Program-made: the position numbers and the translations under genes
The notes under the pieces: generated by a model
The model's database searches: none
What the model was told of the DNA's origin: nothing
What the model saw: the letters and a program-made list of their open reading frames with translations, nothing else
Part shown: positions 1-10,309 of the stretch, piece by piece
How the letters are laid out: each line of letters opens with the position of its first letter
Position numbering within the stretch: the stretch's first letter is position 1
Origin: Forficula auricularia
Lineage: Eukaryota > Arthropoda > Insecta > Dermaptera > Forficulidae
Assembly (NCBI GenBank): GCA_024734495.1
Contig: JALMQS010000055.1
Location: 7,931,386 to 7,995,385, forward strand
Direction of reading: 5' to 3'
DNA: 64,000 nt

Positions 1-59
1 GCGAAATTATACAATTGAAGATTTAAATCTTTGAGTGAAATTTTTATCGCGTTTACGTA

Positions 60-200
60 TGTCAGAGGGTAGCTAATTGGCCCGGATTGCTATTATTGGC
101 ACTCGGGTTTGATTCACGAGGGGGTAAAAAACAAGTCTTCTGTCATAAGTATAATTAAAAATAATCCATTCCATCTAGGATCTAATAGATGACACCCTCT
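60..200 (+). repeat. tRNA-derived SINE remnant, family S3
   Basis: An A-box-like stretch (TAGCTAATTGG, about 70-80) and a B-box-like stretch (GGGTTTGATTCA, about 105-116) have tRNA spacing. The following 80 bp, including AATCCATTCCAT and CTAATAGATGACA, recur in reverse orientation at 47937-48040, which defines a dispersed family. No clear poly-A tail or target duplication was found, so this is an old or truncated copy. Confidence 0.45.
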
Positions 201-1260
201 TGTGATTTTCTTACAAGCCCATTTGCAGGAACGGATTAACAATTAAACTCAATAGGTATGTGCTTAGCTCTATCAAGGAAAAGGACCACAATAGAAATTT
301 AATTGATGTTACTTTATCATCTAGTAAAATTTGAACGATTTGCTCAGCGTTATCAAAACCCAGAGGACTTGGAAACTAATTTTTTGATTGAATTTCACTT
401 CAAGTTTACTATAACAAATAATGCAAAAACAAGTTAAATTAATTCAACCTTCCTTCAGTCCAGTGATAAATGATTTAATTGTATATAGTAAGAAACTTTG
501 ATTGGTAAATGTCTCTATGATATAGGTGTGGGTAATCAATTATACTTGATAATATCAATTTTTTTTAATATATATTAAGTTTAATTAATTTTTAAATTTA
601 TAAAATAAATGTAGAAGACAAAATTGATCGTGTGCTTTTCCAAATGTTTACTTTCCCTGCATATGGTATAAGTAAAGTAATGTTTTCACTTCAGAAGGTT
701 CACTTTTCAAAGTCTTCTATCTCTAAAAGTATAAAAGTTAATTTCCCCGGACGACTCCAAGTGATAGTAATGGAAGCCCTTAAGATATAGAAACTGAGTT
801 TAGAAAAATAAAACTTGATTTGTGGGCGTCAGAGTAAAAAAATAAAAATTCACTGGCTGGTGTGTTTATGCACTGCTATCTATATCTCTACATCAGTAAG
901 TTACAGAAAACGAAATTTGAAACTTAAGATGAGTTCTCCTTGTTGAGGATTTTGATTAAAGTGCTTGATTCGATACTCTCTCTTTAAAACAATAATATGG
1001 GTCTTGTGGGCGTCAGAGCCAATATTAACCCTAAAATCCAATGGTGTGTGTGTATGTGCACACAGCTATATCTCACTATCAGTAAATCAGAGAGCAACCA
1101 AATTTGAAACTTAAGTATTACAAGTTTTGCCATTGGTATTTTTTTCTCTTAAAAGAAACACTGTTAGAATATTTTTTTGATATCAGAAAATTCGTAGGGG
1201 ATGATTTCAAAAAAGACGAGGTTATAAGTAAAAGTCGTGTGATTAGTCTTGAAATAGTTA
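201..1260. other. AT-rich stretch without recognisable gene
   Basis: No coding signal. Two similar blocks (about 825-905 and 1005-1090), each with a GTGGGCGTCAGAG start, an AATCCACTGG-like centre and a CATCAGTAA-like end, indicate a local duplication of about 180 bp. Confidence 0.4.
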
Positions 1261-1348
1261 ATTAAATTATACAAGGTGAGTTTCCCAAATAAAACAAATA
1301 TATTTAAAGTTTTATCTTGATAGTACACTCAGTTAAAAATTCCTTATA

Positions 1349-1493
1349 CAGGGTGGGGCATAAAGATCTACCTCATTTTGAAGAGGTATAAAAAATGAAA
1401 TGTTTTTTTCAAAAATATATTCAGTTTTTTTCTAGTTAAATTTTTTCATTTTTTTATACCTCTTCAAAATGTAGATCTTTATGCCCCATCCTG
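1349..1493. mobile_element. Tc1/mariner-type palindromic MITE, 145 bp
   Basis: The ends are inverted copies beginning CAGGGTGGGGCATAAAG and the element is flanked by TA on both sides (1347-1348 and 1494-1495), the mariner superfamily target duplication. CAGGGTGG-type ends are typical of mariner-like elements. The arms are almost complementary over their whole length, so the element folds into a hairpin; no transposase is encoded. Confidence 0.8.
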
Positions 1494-1883
1494 TATAATT
1501 TTACTATAAAATATGGCAAGTCCGGCCTCAAAACTTTTTAGTACCTAATATTACATACCAGTATTGTAACCTTACAACATATTTTTAGTAATATCTATCT
1601 AATTAATACAAGAAAAAAGTAAAGTTACAATTTATTTTTGTATTTTTGTAAAGAGTTAATGTGATTTTACCAATAGAATATAGTATTATTTTTACTATAC
1701 GCACTCTTGTAAATTTTCTATCTATTTGTATTGTAAAGATTTAGTAAATTTACAATTTTTTTTAACAGTGTATATATTTCGGGTTATTGAATAAAGTTAG
1801 TTCGATGTATACAGTTGTATGATAATTACAGGGAAAATTAAATGAAACTAAGTTTAATTAGTCTTCTTAAGTACCTATCTGCT

Positions 1884-1915
1884 CAGAAGATGGGTTAATA
1901 ACCTGAAATATATAT
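1884..1915 (+). ncRNA. Hammerhead-like core, decayed
   Basis: CAGAAGA stands for CUGANGA, followed by T, a GGGTT/AACCT stem with loop AAT, then GAAA and an alternating AU run ending in C. It belongs to the same class as 34920-34955. The U at core position 4 is replaced by A, so cleavage is unlikely in this copy. Confidence 0.5.
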
Positions 1916-2423
1916 CGAGATAAAACTTTAAATATATTTATGTTGTTCGGTGATAAAGTTGAGGTACTAAGGCCTCCTGAGAACAGTTGGTGGCTGCTCT
2001 TGTAAATAAAAAATCTTTTTTCTAAGGAAATCATATTTGTTTATTGAAATTTGTAAAAAATTTTAATATAGTACTCTGCCATCTTCAGTGTAGAGAAACA
2101 CAGAAAAACGCTATGAGCAATTGTACAAGCTTTAATATAAAAGAAAGAGTAAATACAAAAATCTATTCATAAAGAAAATTCGAAACTGTGAAAAACATAA
2201 CAATTGAAAAGAATGAATTTCTCAATTCAAATGAAAAACACAAAATAAAAGAAAAGATTCAACAATTGTCAAGAGGTGAAGTTATAATTACCTCGTTTTT
2301 ACTGTTCCAAGTACTCTAAAAAATACCCTTCCATTTCAAGTACCACGTATTGAATATTAAATATATTTGTTTCATTTGGGAAACTAACTTTGTATAAATT
2401 GAATTGACTATTATTAAATAGGT

Positions 2424-2449
2424 AATGTTTCACCAAGAACCAACACCAC
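2424..2449 (-). repeat. Terminal box of ribozyme elements
   Basis: Reads GTGGTGTTGGTTCTTGGTG then AAACAT on the minus strand, the box shared with copies near 5997, 16131, 18213, 32700, 34699, 35974, 37472, 61766 and 63712. It is found at one end of elements whose boundaries are fixed by target duplications. Confidence 0.6.
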
Positions 2450-2755
2450 GTTCCCTAAACAATGATATAGTCTTGTTGTGATACTTATAGTAATAATAAT
2501 AATAAGTTGTCAATTCTTATTCTTTAAGAACCCTTTTCCGTCCTTTCGTCAATGAATTTGACAATGAATAGGAACATCGTATTTTATAAAACTCTAATTG
2601 GAAATTTCCTTTCCAAGTTTTGCACGAATTCTCGTAGAGATCATGTCCAAGAATAAGAGGTCTTTAATGATATTACTTGTTGCTTCCCTTTCCTCTCTTG
2701 AAGACCGCCCTTTCCCTTTTCTTCTATCCATATTATTTGTAATATTAGTATTTTC

Positions 2756-3010
2756 TTGAATGGAGAGAGTATCTGGCAGGTGTCATTATCGTGTGCACTG
2801 GCCGAAAGGTCAACCCGGGATTGTCGTGAATGGAATCCCAGTCCATGGGAAACGACGCTCTGTCTTGGCGGACGGGACGAGACGTCTTCGTCTTGGTCTT
2901 CGACTTCTTCATTCAACTCTCTTCTGGAAAGTTCATTCATTCAGCCAGCTGGGCATGAATGGCCGACCCTCGCGTCTTCTCAATCCCGAGAGTTGTACCT
3001 ACACAATTAA
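2756..3010. promoter_or_regulatory. GC-rich island, possible cis-regulatory module
   Basis: Base composition is clearly richer in GC than the surroundings. Overlapping ORFs run on both strands and none resembles a known family or is bounded by convincing splice sites, so coding is doubtful. It contains an AGGTCA half-site near 2806, a nuclear-receptor type motif. An unrecognised exon on the minus strand cannot be excluded. Confidence 0.25.
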
Positions 3011-3629
3011 CTTGAACAACTCGTACTCACGAAAAGAAACTAACCACAAAACTTGTTGCTTTTTGTTTCCAATAAAAGATACACGCAGAAGTTTTTAATC
3101 AACAGACAAGCAAGTTAAGCTCTCCTCCTCTCCTTGTCCGTTACTTTTGCATTCAAAGGTAAAAAAAGGTTGAAAAGTACAGGATTATGGTTAGAACTAA
3201 TCTTAGTTAAGAGATTAATTTTTTCTTTTTTTGAAAGAATAATTCTGTCATAAAGAAAAATCAATGAGGATGCAAATAAACATGTACTTCAGTAAGGGGG
3301 GGGGGTGACATTTGAACCAGGGGATCCTGTCCAAAAAGAACCTTCAATTTTTAAAATTTTATTTTATTTTTTTGTTCCCTTTTCTAATATTCATCGATAA
3401 ACTCAGAATTTTTCGTTATTTTTCAAATTTAGCATTAGATTTTTGATAATAGTTACGGTATGAAAATACTCTTGACGTTTTGAAATTTCAGGGATGCACA
3501 TCATCTACAGCATCCATGAACCACACGCCACTGATGTACACATTTATAATAAATATATATAATTTACTTTTTAGATACGATTGTTTCGAAGGTTGACCCT
3601 CACATCAGACTTTTTTTTTAATTAAAAAT

Positions 3630-4570
3630 ATTTTGTCTAAAATTTGAATTTTTATTTAAATCACACATAACACAGGTCGACAAAAATTTGTACCTGTAGA
3701 CCTAACAATGGATTCCAGTAGAGTTTTATAAGTTTCATGCAATTTCTCGATTTTTTACAACAGGTCAGAGTTTCGAGATATTATCGGTCAAATTGACGGA
3801 AAACGCCATTTTGACCTATTTTCGAGTCTCATTAAATATTAAACAGCAATATTTGAAATCAAAATATTTTGTTGACGTAATAGAAAACAGTTTCCTCTTT
3901 GATTTTCAAATTACTACTTGATTTTAGATCAATTAGAACTCGAGTTATAACTAAAAAACTAAAACTACGTATAAAGGATAATAAACATAGATAAAAACAT
4001 ATGGTCTTGGTTATTTAGTTATATCGCGAGTTCTAACTGAGTTACAAACAAATGGAAATTTGAAAATCAAAGAGGAAACTGTTTTTTATTATGTCAACAA
4101 AATTTTGTGATTTCAAATATTGCTGTCTAATATCTAATAGAACTCGAAAATAGGTCAAAATGGCCTTTTTCTTGTTTATTATTATTATAACCTCTACAAA
4201 AGCAAACTTTTTTTTTTTTTTTTTTTTTTTTGGCTTTTCGGCCCTTCTAGCCATAAGCCTAATTACGATACTAGATATATATTTTTTTAAAATTTGTCTC
4301 TACCCCCGGGGGTCAGATTTTGGCTGGCTGCCTCGAGTCGGATTCGAACCCGGGTCTCCTGGTTAGCTCGCTGTCACGCTACCGACTAGCCTATCGACCC
4401 CCCACAAAAGCAAACTTTATATGGAATATAGGTATTTTTCCTTTATTTTGATGCACAATGAATAGAAGAATCATGAAATAAATCTTAGGACAAGGAAAAA
4501 AATTTTGTCGACATGTGTAATTAATTATAATTAATCATGTGTGATTTAAATAAAAATTCAAATTTTAATC
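3630..4570. mobile_element. Large foldback element, family F, copy 1
   Basis: Outer arms contain ATTTTTATTTAAATCACACA (about 3647) and its complement (about 4543). Inner arms near 3715-3915 and 4060-4165 are complementary in many blocks, including TCAAATATTGCTGTTTAAT-like and CAAAATGGCCTTTT-like sequence. The second copy is at 27003-27652. A SINE has inserted in the right arm. Superfamily unknown; no transposase seen. Confidence 0.65.
4211..4403 (-). mobile_element. tRNA-derived SINE, family S1, with target duplication
   Basis: On the minus strand the tRNA-like head has an A box (TAGTCGGTAGCG region) and a perfect B box GGTTCGAATCC. A body ending TGGCTAGAAGGGCCGAAAAG and a poly-A tail (poly-T at 4209-4230) follow. 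The element is flanked by ACAAAAGCAAACTT at 4196-4209 and 4404-4417, a 14-bp target duplication made by LINE machinery. A second full copy is at 35559-35728. Confidence 0.9.
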
Positions 4571-4736
4571 AAATTAAAACACAAAAATAAAAGCTTCAAT
4601 ATTTTGTCTGTTAATTCTCATTGACTAAAATACTCGATTAAAATTAGGTAAGTCTAGCAAAAAATTGAATTTTTCTTTATCCAATTATGTAAGTGAACCT
4701 ATGAAAAATAACAGATAAAATATCCTAATTAAAAGA

Positions 4737-4771
4737 CTGACGATGAAGATCAAGCCTTCGAAAATTTAGTC
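4737..4771 (+). ncRNA. Hammerhead-like core, ACUAUAGU class
   Basis: CUGACGA at 4737-4743, one T, stem II GAAG/CUUC (4745-4748 with 4756-4759), GAAA at 4760 and then AUUUAGUC in place of CUAUAGUC. It is followed 174 bp downstream by a second, more decayed core in the same orientation. Confidence 0.65.
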
Positions 4772-4910
4772 ACTAGCAAATAAATTATATGTCTGTATAC
4801 ATTTTTATAAGTATATGTACGTTTTTTCTTAAATTTGTTTTTTGTGCATAAGTAACTCCGTATTACTACACTCCTTAACAATATTATTAAAAAAAAAAAT
4901 TATTAAAAAG

Positions 4911-4950
4911 ACTAAAAATAAAGGTCAAGCCTTTGATACTATAACTATAA
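4911..4950 (+). ncRNA. Hammerhead-like core, decayed, tandem partner
   Basis: The core is damaged (CTAAAAA for CUGANGA; GATAC for GAAAC), but stem II AAAGG/CCUUU and the downstream ACTATAATC remain. It is in direct orientation to the core at 4737, giving a tandem arrangement like the direct repeats of retrozymes. Confidence 0.45.
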
Positions 4951-5040
4951 TCTCTAACAAATAAAATTATAATTGCTATATATTCACTCATTCTTCGCGA
5001 GAGTTTATTTATTAAGTGTATATTTATTTGTATTTAACAA

Positions 5041-5106
5041 ACAGTGGACACCCTCATTGATTTCCTCTTGAAAATTGACAACTCTCGGCAAGAAACAATT
5101 TTCATA
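5041..5106 (+). repeat. Terminal box of ribozyme elements, CTCTCGGCAA type
   Basis: Contains the shared words ACACCCTCATTGATTTCCTC and ACTCTCGGCAAGAAAC. Related copies occur near 8735, 15063, 22042, 33430 (reversed), 36120, 61345 (reversed) and 61925. In the element at 8472-8765 this box lies at one terminus. Confidence 0.55.
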
Positions 5107-5627
5107 GAAAGTCTCATTTTTCATTTGAGTTATGTAAAAATAGCGCTTAATTCTTTCAAGTCCTAAAGGTAGGTGTATATAAATTTATTTTCTTTCGGAA
5201 ACTTGGCTGGGTGAATTTGTTGTCTTCGCCCTACAGATTTATTAATGGATTTCGCCCTCTCATTTGTTTCTCTTCACTGGCATTGTTTAATTAAACTCTT
5301 TTTATCTGGCAACTTTTGATCTCATAGATCACCCACCCAACCGCATACAAAGTGCTCGTTTTTTATTTTATGTTTTCTAGTTCTAGAAAATTTACATGAA
5401 AATCTGTTTGTTTTTTTGTTTTTTCACGCGATGTTTTATAATGATAAAATGAATCAAGAGAGATTTCTTTTAAATCAGTTTATAATAAGGCTAAGATTAA
5501 ACCTACATTATATATTTTCTACTATACTGAAGTATAGAGGTTTGATAGAGAGACAGCCCAAGGATAATGAAAAATACAAATTTCGAATAATGTATATTGG
5601 AACATCATTTTCATTATCCTAAAATCC

Positions 5628-5659
5628 GACGTTTCCGAAAAGCTCCCCTCCTTCTTCAG
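5628..5659 (-). ncRNA. Hammerhead-like core, ACGU class
   Basis: Minus-strand core: CUGAAGA (5653-5659), one A, a purine-rich stem II, then GAAACGUC (5628-5635). The self-complementary ACGU followed by C fits a dimeric hammerhead stem III and cleavage site. Confidence 0.65.
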
Positions 5660-5763
5660 GGTTTAGAAGGGTCAACGAATTACCAGAACGAACTTATTTT
5701 CTCCTTTAACAAGCACTGTTAAAAGAGACGATTACAAACCTCATTCGTTGACCCTTCTAAACC

Positions 5764-5795
5764 CTGAAGAAGGAGAGGAGTTTTCCGGAAACGTC
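5764..5795 (+). ncRNA. Hammerhead-like core, ACGU class
   Basis: CUGAAGA at 5764-5770, one A, weakened stem II (GGA/UCC), and GAAACGUC at 5788-5795. It is the mirror partner of the core at 5628-5659. Confidence 0.65.
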
Positions 5796-5996
5796 GAATT
5801 TTAGGATAATGAAAATGATGTTCCAATATACATTATTCGAAATTTGTATTTTTCATTATCCTTGGGCTGTCTCTCTATCAAACCTCTATTTGAAATTCTT
5901 TCCCTTCTCTAGAAGTCCCTCATACAATATTTGTCATTATCTGGAGGCAATACTCCAATTAATTTTGTGAAAAAATAACATAGTTTTTAAGAAATT

Positions 5997-6177
5997 TGGT
6001 GTTGGTACTTGGTGAAATTTTTTAAAATTATTGGATAAAAATTACTTGGTAGGTTTCACATTAATAAAACGAATTTATTTTTGGAGAATCTTTAATCTCC
6101 ATATATATATTTCGAGTGACTAACCCATCTTCACCTTAATGTGAAACCTAACAAGTATTTTTTATCCTATAATTAAA
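5997..6177. mobile_element. Ribozyme element: terminal box plus palindrome
   Basis: The terminal box (TTTGGTGTTGGTACTTGG, 5997-6014) precedes an inverted repeat, 6022-6064 with 6137-6177, containing GGTAGGTTTCACATTAA. The order box, arm, ribozyme, arm resembles the element at 34684-35070. Confidence 0.6.
6100..6134 (-). ncRNA. Hammerhead-like core, AU-repeat class, decayed
   Basis: Minus strand reads GUGAAGA (C at position 3 lost), T, a GGGUU-type stem, then CGAAA and an AUAUAUAU run. Same class as 34846-34880. Confidence 0.5.
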
Positions 6178-6210
6178 AAAAACATATTGGTTTTATAATT
6201 AAACTAATTA

Positions 6211-6569
6211 CAGTAGAACTTCGATAATCCGGATTAATTGTGACCGGACCCTGTCGGGATTATAAAATGTCCGGAATTTCGAAAAGAAACAAAAAAAGGT
6301 CGTTTAGGTTCATGACAAAAAGAAAACTTGCTAAAACTATTAATAATTCACTTTAGTGTCTAAATAATTGGAGCAGATAAATAAAACCATTAATTAATAT
6401 GAACTTATAATGTACAATATTTTAATGAAATAATATACATACATACATATCAATGATTTTGTTTGACAAATATGTATGTATGTATTCACTTTAATTTTTT
6501 TTCACCGGAATTGAATTCGGATTATCGACGGTCCGGATTTTTGATGACCGGATTATCGACGCTCTACTG
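6211..6569. mobile_element. pogo/Tigger-type MITE, 359 bp
   Basis: Begins CAGTAGAACTTCGATAATCC and ends with the inverted equivalent (CGGATTATCGACGCTCTACTG). TA flanks both sides (6209-6210, 6570-6571). CAGTAGAACCTCGATAATCC-like ends are typical of pogo/Tigger elements. No transposase ORF. Confidence 0.8.
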
Positions 6570-6724
6570 TATTAGCAAGAGGTTGAAAAAGTGAATCATG
6601 AAGATTTTTTCGAAATATCTCAAAACTAATTTGATTAAAAAATTGAGCGAAACCATGGATTTCGGTCTACAAAAAAGCCCTAATAATTGAACATGGAAAA
6701 AATTATATTTTTCGAGATAATAAT

Positions 6725-7345
6725 TGTTTTGTCAAAATGTCTGTTAGTCTGGTTATTAGTCTGTGCGTTACCAAATTTTTGTGGACGAGCTAGCTCAAAA
6801 ACTAGCGTGAATATCGAAACCAAATTTTACACGTAGTTTTGGTGCATTTAGATTAAGAGCTGATTAGATTTTGGTGTATATCGACTCAAAATTAAGGGGG
6901 TGGAGGGGGGTTAAAAATTAAAAATCTAGGCCATTTGAGCAAACTCATCCAAATTTTGTATACATAATCAGTGACCCCAGAAGTCTTCTAAAAATGCAAA
7001 AACTAACCACCCAAAATGGGGGGGGGTCAAAAAATAAATATATAGGCCCTTATATCAATTAGTGGGCCTAAAGAAGTCTAAAAATGCAAAAACTAACCAC
7101 GCAAAATGGAGGGGGAGGGGCAAAAAAATGAAAATATAGGCCCTAGTACCAAACTCAGCCAAATTTCGTATACATAATCCGTGGACCCCAGAAGATTAAA
7201 AATGCAAAAACTAACCACCCGAAATGGGGGGAGGGGGTTTGTAGAGCCAAAATTGAAAATATAGGTCTATGAACCAAATTCAACCAAATTTGGTATACAT
7301 AATCCGTGGGCCCCCAGAAGCCTAAAAATGCAAAAATTAACTCCC
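6725..7345 (+). repeat. Helitron-related tandem repeat block
   Basis: About four repeats of roughly 125 bp contain CAAATTTTGTATACATAATC, CCCCAGAAG and CAAAAACTAACCACCCAAAA. The same words occur inside the complete Helitron at 41660-42873 (near 42118-42200). The start holds a GTCTG-rich stretch as in that Helitron. Neither end was identified. Confidence 0.6.
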
Positions 7346-8460
7346 CCTACATGATTATAAATAATTTTATTATATATTAAACATAAGTGAGGGACCAGGT
7401 TGTATGGTTAAGTCAAGTGTATGGCCACATCAGAATGTGTCAGTTTATTTAAGTTGTATTGTAAAATGGTTTTATATTTTTTGTGATGTAATTTAAAGAG
7501 AATAGCCCCTGGTCACCTAATAATTAAAAAAAATGGTTAATCATTTTTAAATTTAATATGACTTTAAAATAACGACCCGAAGTGGTAATTTGTAAATGGT
7601 TTTCGTACCTGTCGGAGTTTACAAATAGCTTAACTTAAAATTATGAAAAAATTCCACTAATTTCCTCATTCTCTTCTTATTACGACAAATAAGAACTAAT
7701 TTAATTTGTCAAGTATGTTGATAGTTAAAAGATACAGAACCGTTGGTATGCGAGTCCATTTTGCATTTGGCAGGCTTATTTTAGTTCGTAACCCTAAGAT
7801 TTTTTTTTGTTACATTTCTTACTGTAAAATTGTCACATAAATTACTTTTATTATCTCATATCTCTCACTATTTAATTATTTTTAAAATACTTTCAAGTTA
7901 TTTTATGTCAGAAATATGTATAAACTTTTATTTTATTTTTTATTTAAAAAAAAATGAAATATTTAAAAATTCTTAATGTACCGAAAAAAAGACAATTTCA
8001 CCGATTAATCATTTTTATCGTTTTTAATCTCTTCTAAAGTTTATAAATATATATCTCGTCAATCCAGAATCCAGCCATATAGAATGTTTTTTTTCTGCTT
8101 CTTCCTTTTTCAACTCTAAATGCATTTTGAGATAATAAATTAATCTTAATCTTACGATCATTTATATATACGTATATTTAATATTATGTAGAAAAAAAAC
8201 ATTCCGAAACGAATTAATTTAATATAAAACTGTGTCTGAATAATTAATAGGAAGTTTGTGTTAATCGACCGAGCCTCTATTCCTATCAAATAATCATTTA
8301 TTTTGTCAGGATCTCTCTTTCTCTTTTTAGAGATATACAGGGTGATTCGAACCAACTGTTCAATCAATCGGACACCGAAGAGTGTTTCCAAAATAGCGAA
8401 AAAAATCCATTACTAAAGCTAGCTCACCTATCGACGATATTTTCGAATATACTTTTACTG
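7346..8460. other. No gene recognised
   Basis: AT-rich DNA without coding signal. A CAGGGTGATTCGAACC stretch at about 8338 resembles a mariner-type end; a possible mate CACCCTGTATAT is at 10846, too far away to join with confidence. Confidence 0.35.
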
Positions 8461-8535
8461 GTTTAGTGAGTGGAAGGAGTCAATAAAGAGTGTGTCTTCT
8501 GCTGGAATTATAAATTTTTAATTTATTTATAACGA

Positions 8536-8567
8536 GACCATAGTTTCGAGAACTTTGCCCTCTTCAG
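8536..8567 (-). ncRNA. Hammerhead-like core, ACUAUAGU class
   Basis: Minus strand: CUGAAGA (8561-8567), shortened stem II, then GAAACUAUGGUC (8536-8547). One base is missing compared with its partner, so stem II is weakened. Confidence 0.65.
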
Positions 8568-8628
8568 ACCACATGTAAATCTCACTTCCAATACACAGTA
8601 CATTAATTCCTGTGAATCAATTGTCATA

Positions 8629-8663
8629 CTGATGAAGAGGGCAAAGCTCTCGAAACTATAGTC
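8629..8663 (+). ncRNA. Hammerhead-like core, ACUAUAGU class, intact
   Basis: CUGAUGA (8629-8635), one A, stem II GAGGG/CUCUC with loop CAAAG, then GAAACUAUAGUC (8652-8663). In this run ACU pairs AGU to give a minimal stem III, with C in the cleavage position. Confidence 0.8.
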
Positions 8664-9059
8664 TCGTTATAAAAATTTATAATTCCAGCAGAAGACACAC
8701 TCTTGTATTGTCTCCTTCAATTTATAAAAATTTTGCTACTCTCGGCAAAAAGAAACTTTCAATTAGTTTAGTGAGTACCTGAATGTTTTTAATTATAATG
8801 AAGGGTGTAATTGAAAATTTGCTTATTTCCAATAATAATTTTATTAATGTAACTTTTATGGCTTGATTCGTACTGGCTATGTTTATTTATAATGAAGGGT
8901 TCAATGAAGAGACCTGCGGCTTTTTACACTCTTTATATTAGCTTCGCCTCTATGTATGTATGTATCTATCTATCTATCAATGTGACATTTGTTCTGTTAA
9001 ATTCGGCAAACTTTTCTTTATAAAAATAATTAAGACTAAAAAGTAAAAAAATATATTAT

Positions 9060-9243
9060 ATTTAAAAAAAAAACTAAAAAACACGCTTCTAAAAAGTACA
9101 AAATAATGTAATACTTTAATCAAAAAGCGTGGGGCACTTTGTCGAAATTAATTAAAAGTACATATTTCTGCGCCTCACACTTTTTGATTAAGTATTATAT
9201 TATTTTCTACTTTTTAGAAGAGTGTTTTTTTTTTTTTTTTAAT
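9060..9243. repeat. Palindromic repeat family P1, copy 1
   Basis: Arms 9060-9135 and 9174-9243 are complementary; the centre contains GAAATTAATTAAAAGTACAT. A second copy at 29168-29375 shares arms and centre. No CUGANGA core is visible, so it may be a ribozyme-less relative or an unrelated foldback. Confidence 0.65.
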
Positions 9244-9447
9244 ATAATTTATTAGTAATTTTTTGATTAGTTTTAGTCCCTGGTAACAATAAAATAAAAT
9301 AAAGAAAAATAAATGATAAAAATGTGTTTTTGTCAAAAAAGAATAAAACCAACACCTATTTAAATGAGAATTTGTATCCTCAAGAAGTTTGGTTATATAT
9401 AGTTATATAAATAATTTATTAGTATTTCTTTTTTTAAAAATCCCCGT

Positions 9448-9481
9448 TAAAGTTTCGGGTATTTGTTATAGCCAACTTCAG
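9448..9481 (-). ncRNA. Hammerhead-like core, decayed
   Basis: Minus strand CUGAAGU, T, stem remnant GGCUAU/AUACCC around AACAA, then GAAACUUU. Related to the core at 63129-63161; both are followed by similar sequence containing ATATACA and GGATAT (about 9630 and 63225). Confidence 0.5.
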
Positions 9482-9669
9482 AGCTAATACAAAATTGAAC
9501 ATATGGGATTAGATTAGTCTCATCTAAGTAACTATATTAATGCAATTAATAAATTAGTCTTTTATACTTATCAGGAATTTTTATAAAAAAATTTCTGTTT
9601 TTGGATACAGAAATCATCAATAAAATTATATACAAGAAATACACAGGATATGTCGTGGGCTTATTGCAA

Positions 9670-10225
9670 AAAGTCACTAAGTAAACTTTTGGTGGATTTT
9701 TATCTAGTAGTACTTAGTTGTGAGTTTCGATCATATTTATCGATATAAAAATACTTTAAAGGAATCAACATAACACAAACCCTATTAAACGTAAAAAACA
9801 ATTTCACTAACTGCACAATATTCTGATTTTATAGAGCGAATATATATGTGTGTGTAAAGTATTTTAGTCAATTGTGTGAGGTATGAAACATATTTATAAT
9901 TACAAAAAACAAAAGCTAAACAATTAAATTGCTACTTAAGTATTTTTAAAACTAATCGTAAGTTTGAAATTGGGTTATCTAAAATGTAAGAAAATTTTAG
10001 TTAATAACTTTTCCCAATAAGCCCACAATATATACAAAATTATATACAGGTTATTTATAAAAAGAATGTAATATTTTCAATAGAAATTTTTTTACTTTTT
10101 CAGTCTAAGACTTAATGCAAAATTCAAGAAATTTAAATACTAAAAAGCTGCACGTCTCTTCATTGAACCCTTGTTAAACAAAAAAATCACAGCTATAAGA
10201 AATTATAATGAAGGAAGAACACAAA
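9670..10225. other. No gene recognised
   Basis: AT-rich DNA; a stretch near 10022-10060 (ATATACAAAATTATATACAGG) resembles the flank of the ribozyme copies near 9630 and 63225, suggesting a scattered repeat. Confidence 0.35.
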
Positions 10226-10273
10226 TTATTTGCTTGTTTCCAGTATTTTTTTTAATTTAATTAAGTAATGATC

Positions 10274-10309
10274 CAAATATTTCGAGTCCCTACAGCACCT
10301 CTTCCTCAG
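10274..10309 (-). ncRNA. Hammerhead-like core, AAUAUU class
   Basis: Minus strand CUGAGGA (10303-10309), A, stem GAG/CUC, then GAAAUAUUUGG. The palindrome AAUAUU is shared with the pair at 38278-38310 and 38570-38606. Confidence 0.55.

Larger units (their letters stand above)
1292..2403. repeat. Decayed inverted-repeat element carrying a ribozyme core
   Basis: Segments at 1260-1323 reappear inverted at 1911-1943 and at 2345-2403, with shared stretches such as ATATTTAAAGTTTTATCT and GTTTCCCAAAT. The mariner-like MITE at 1349-1493 is inserted within it. A ribozyme-like core lies at 1884-1915 and a terminal box at 2424-2449. Confidence 0.5.
5534..5889. mobile_element. Palindromic ribozyme element with two cores
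   Basis: Arms at 5534-5681 and 5742-5889 are near-complementary over about 148 bp with a 60-bp spacer. Each arm carries a hammerhead-like core facing outward. The outer ends contain GGGCTGTCTCTC, related to the GGGCTGCC box of elements near 13545, 25310 and 54465. No ORF. Confidence 0.8.
8472..8765. mobile_element. Complete ribozyme element C1, 294 bp, 11-bp duplication
   Basis: Flanked by GTTTAGTGAGT at 8461-8471 and 8766-8776. Arms contain AGAGTGTGTCTTCTGCTGG and its complement, with outward-facing hammerhead-like cores at 8536-8567 and 8629-8663. The right end carries GCTACTCTCGGCAAAAAG, the terminal box seen elsewhere. A second independent copy is at 21864-22068. No ORF. Confidence 0.85.

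Noticed and set aside
2641..2940. 99-codon minus-strand ORF rich in Glu/Asp
   Set aside because: Start is near an acceptor-like sequence, but no donor or family similarity; an overlapping plus-strand frame is equally open. Listed only as a GC-rich island.
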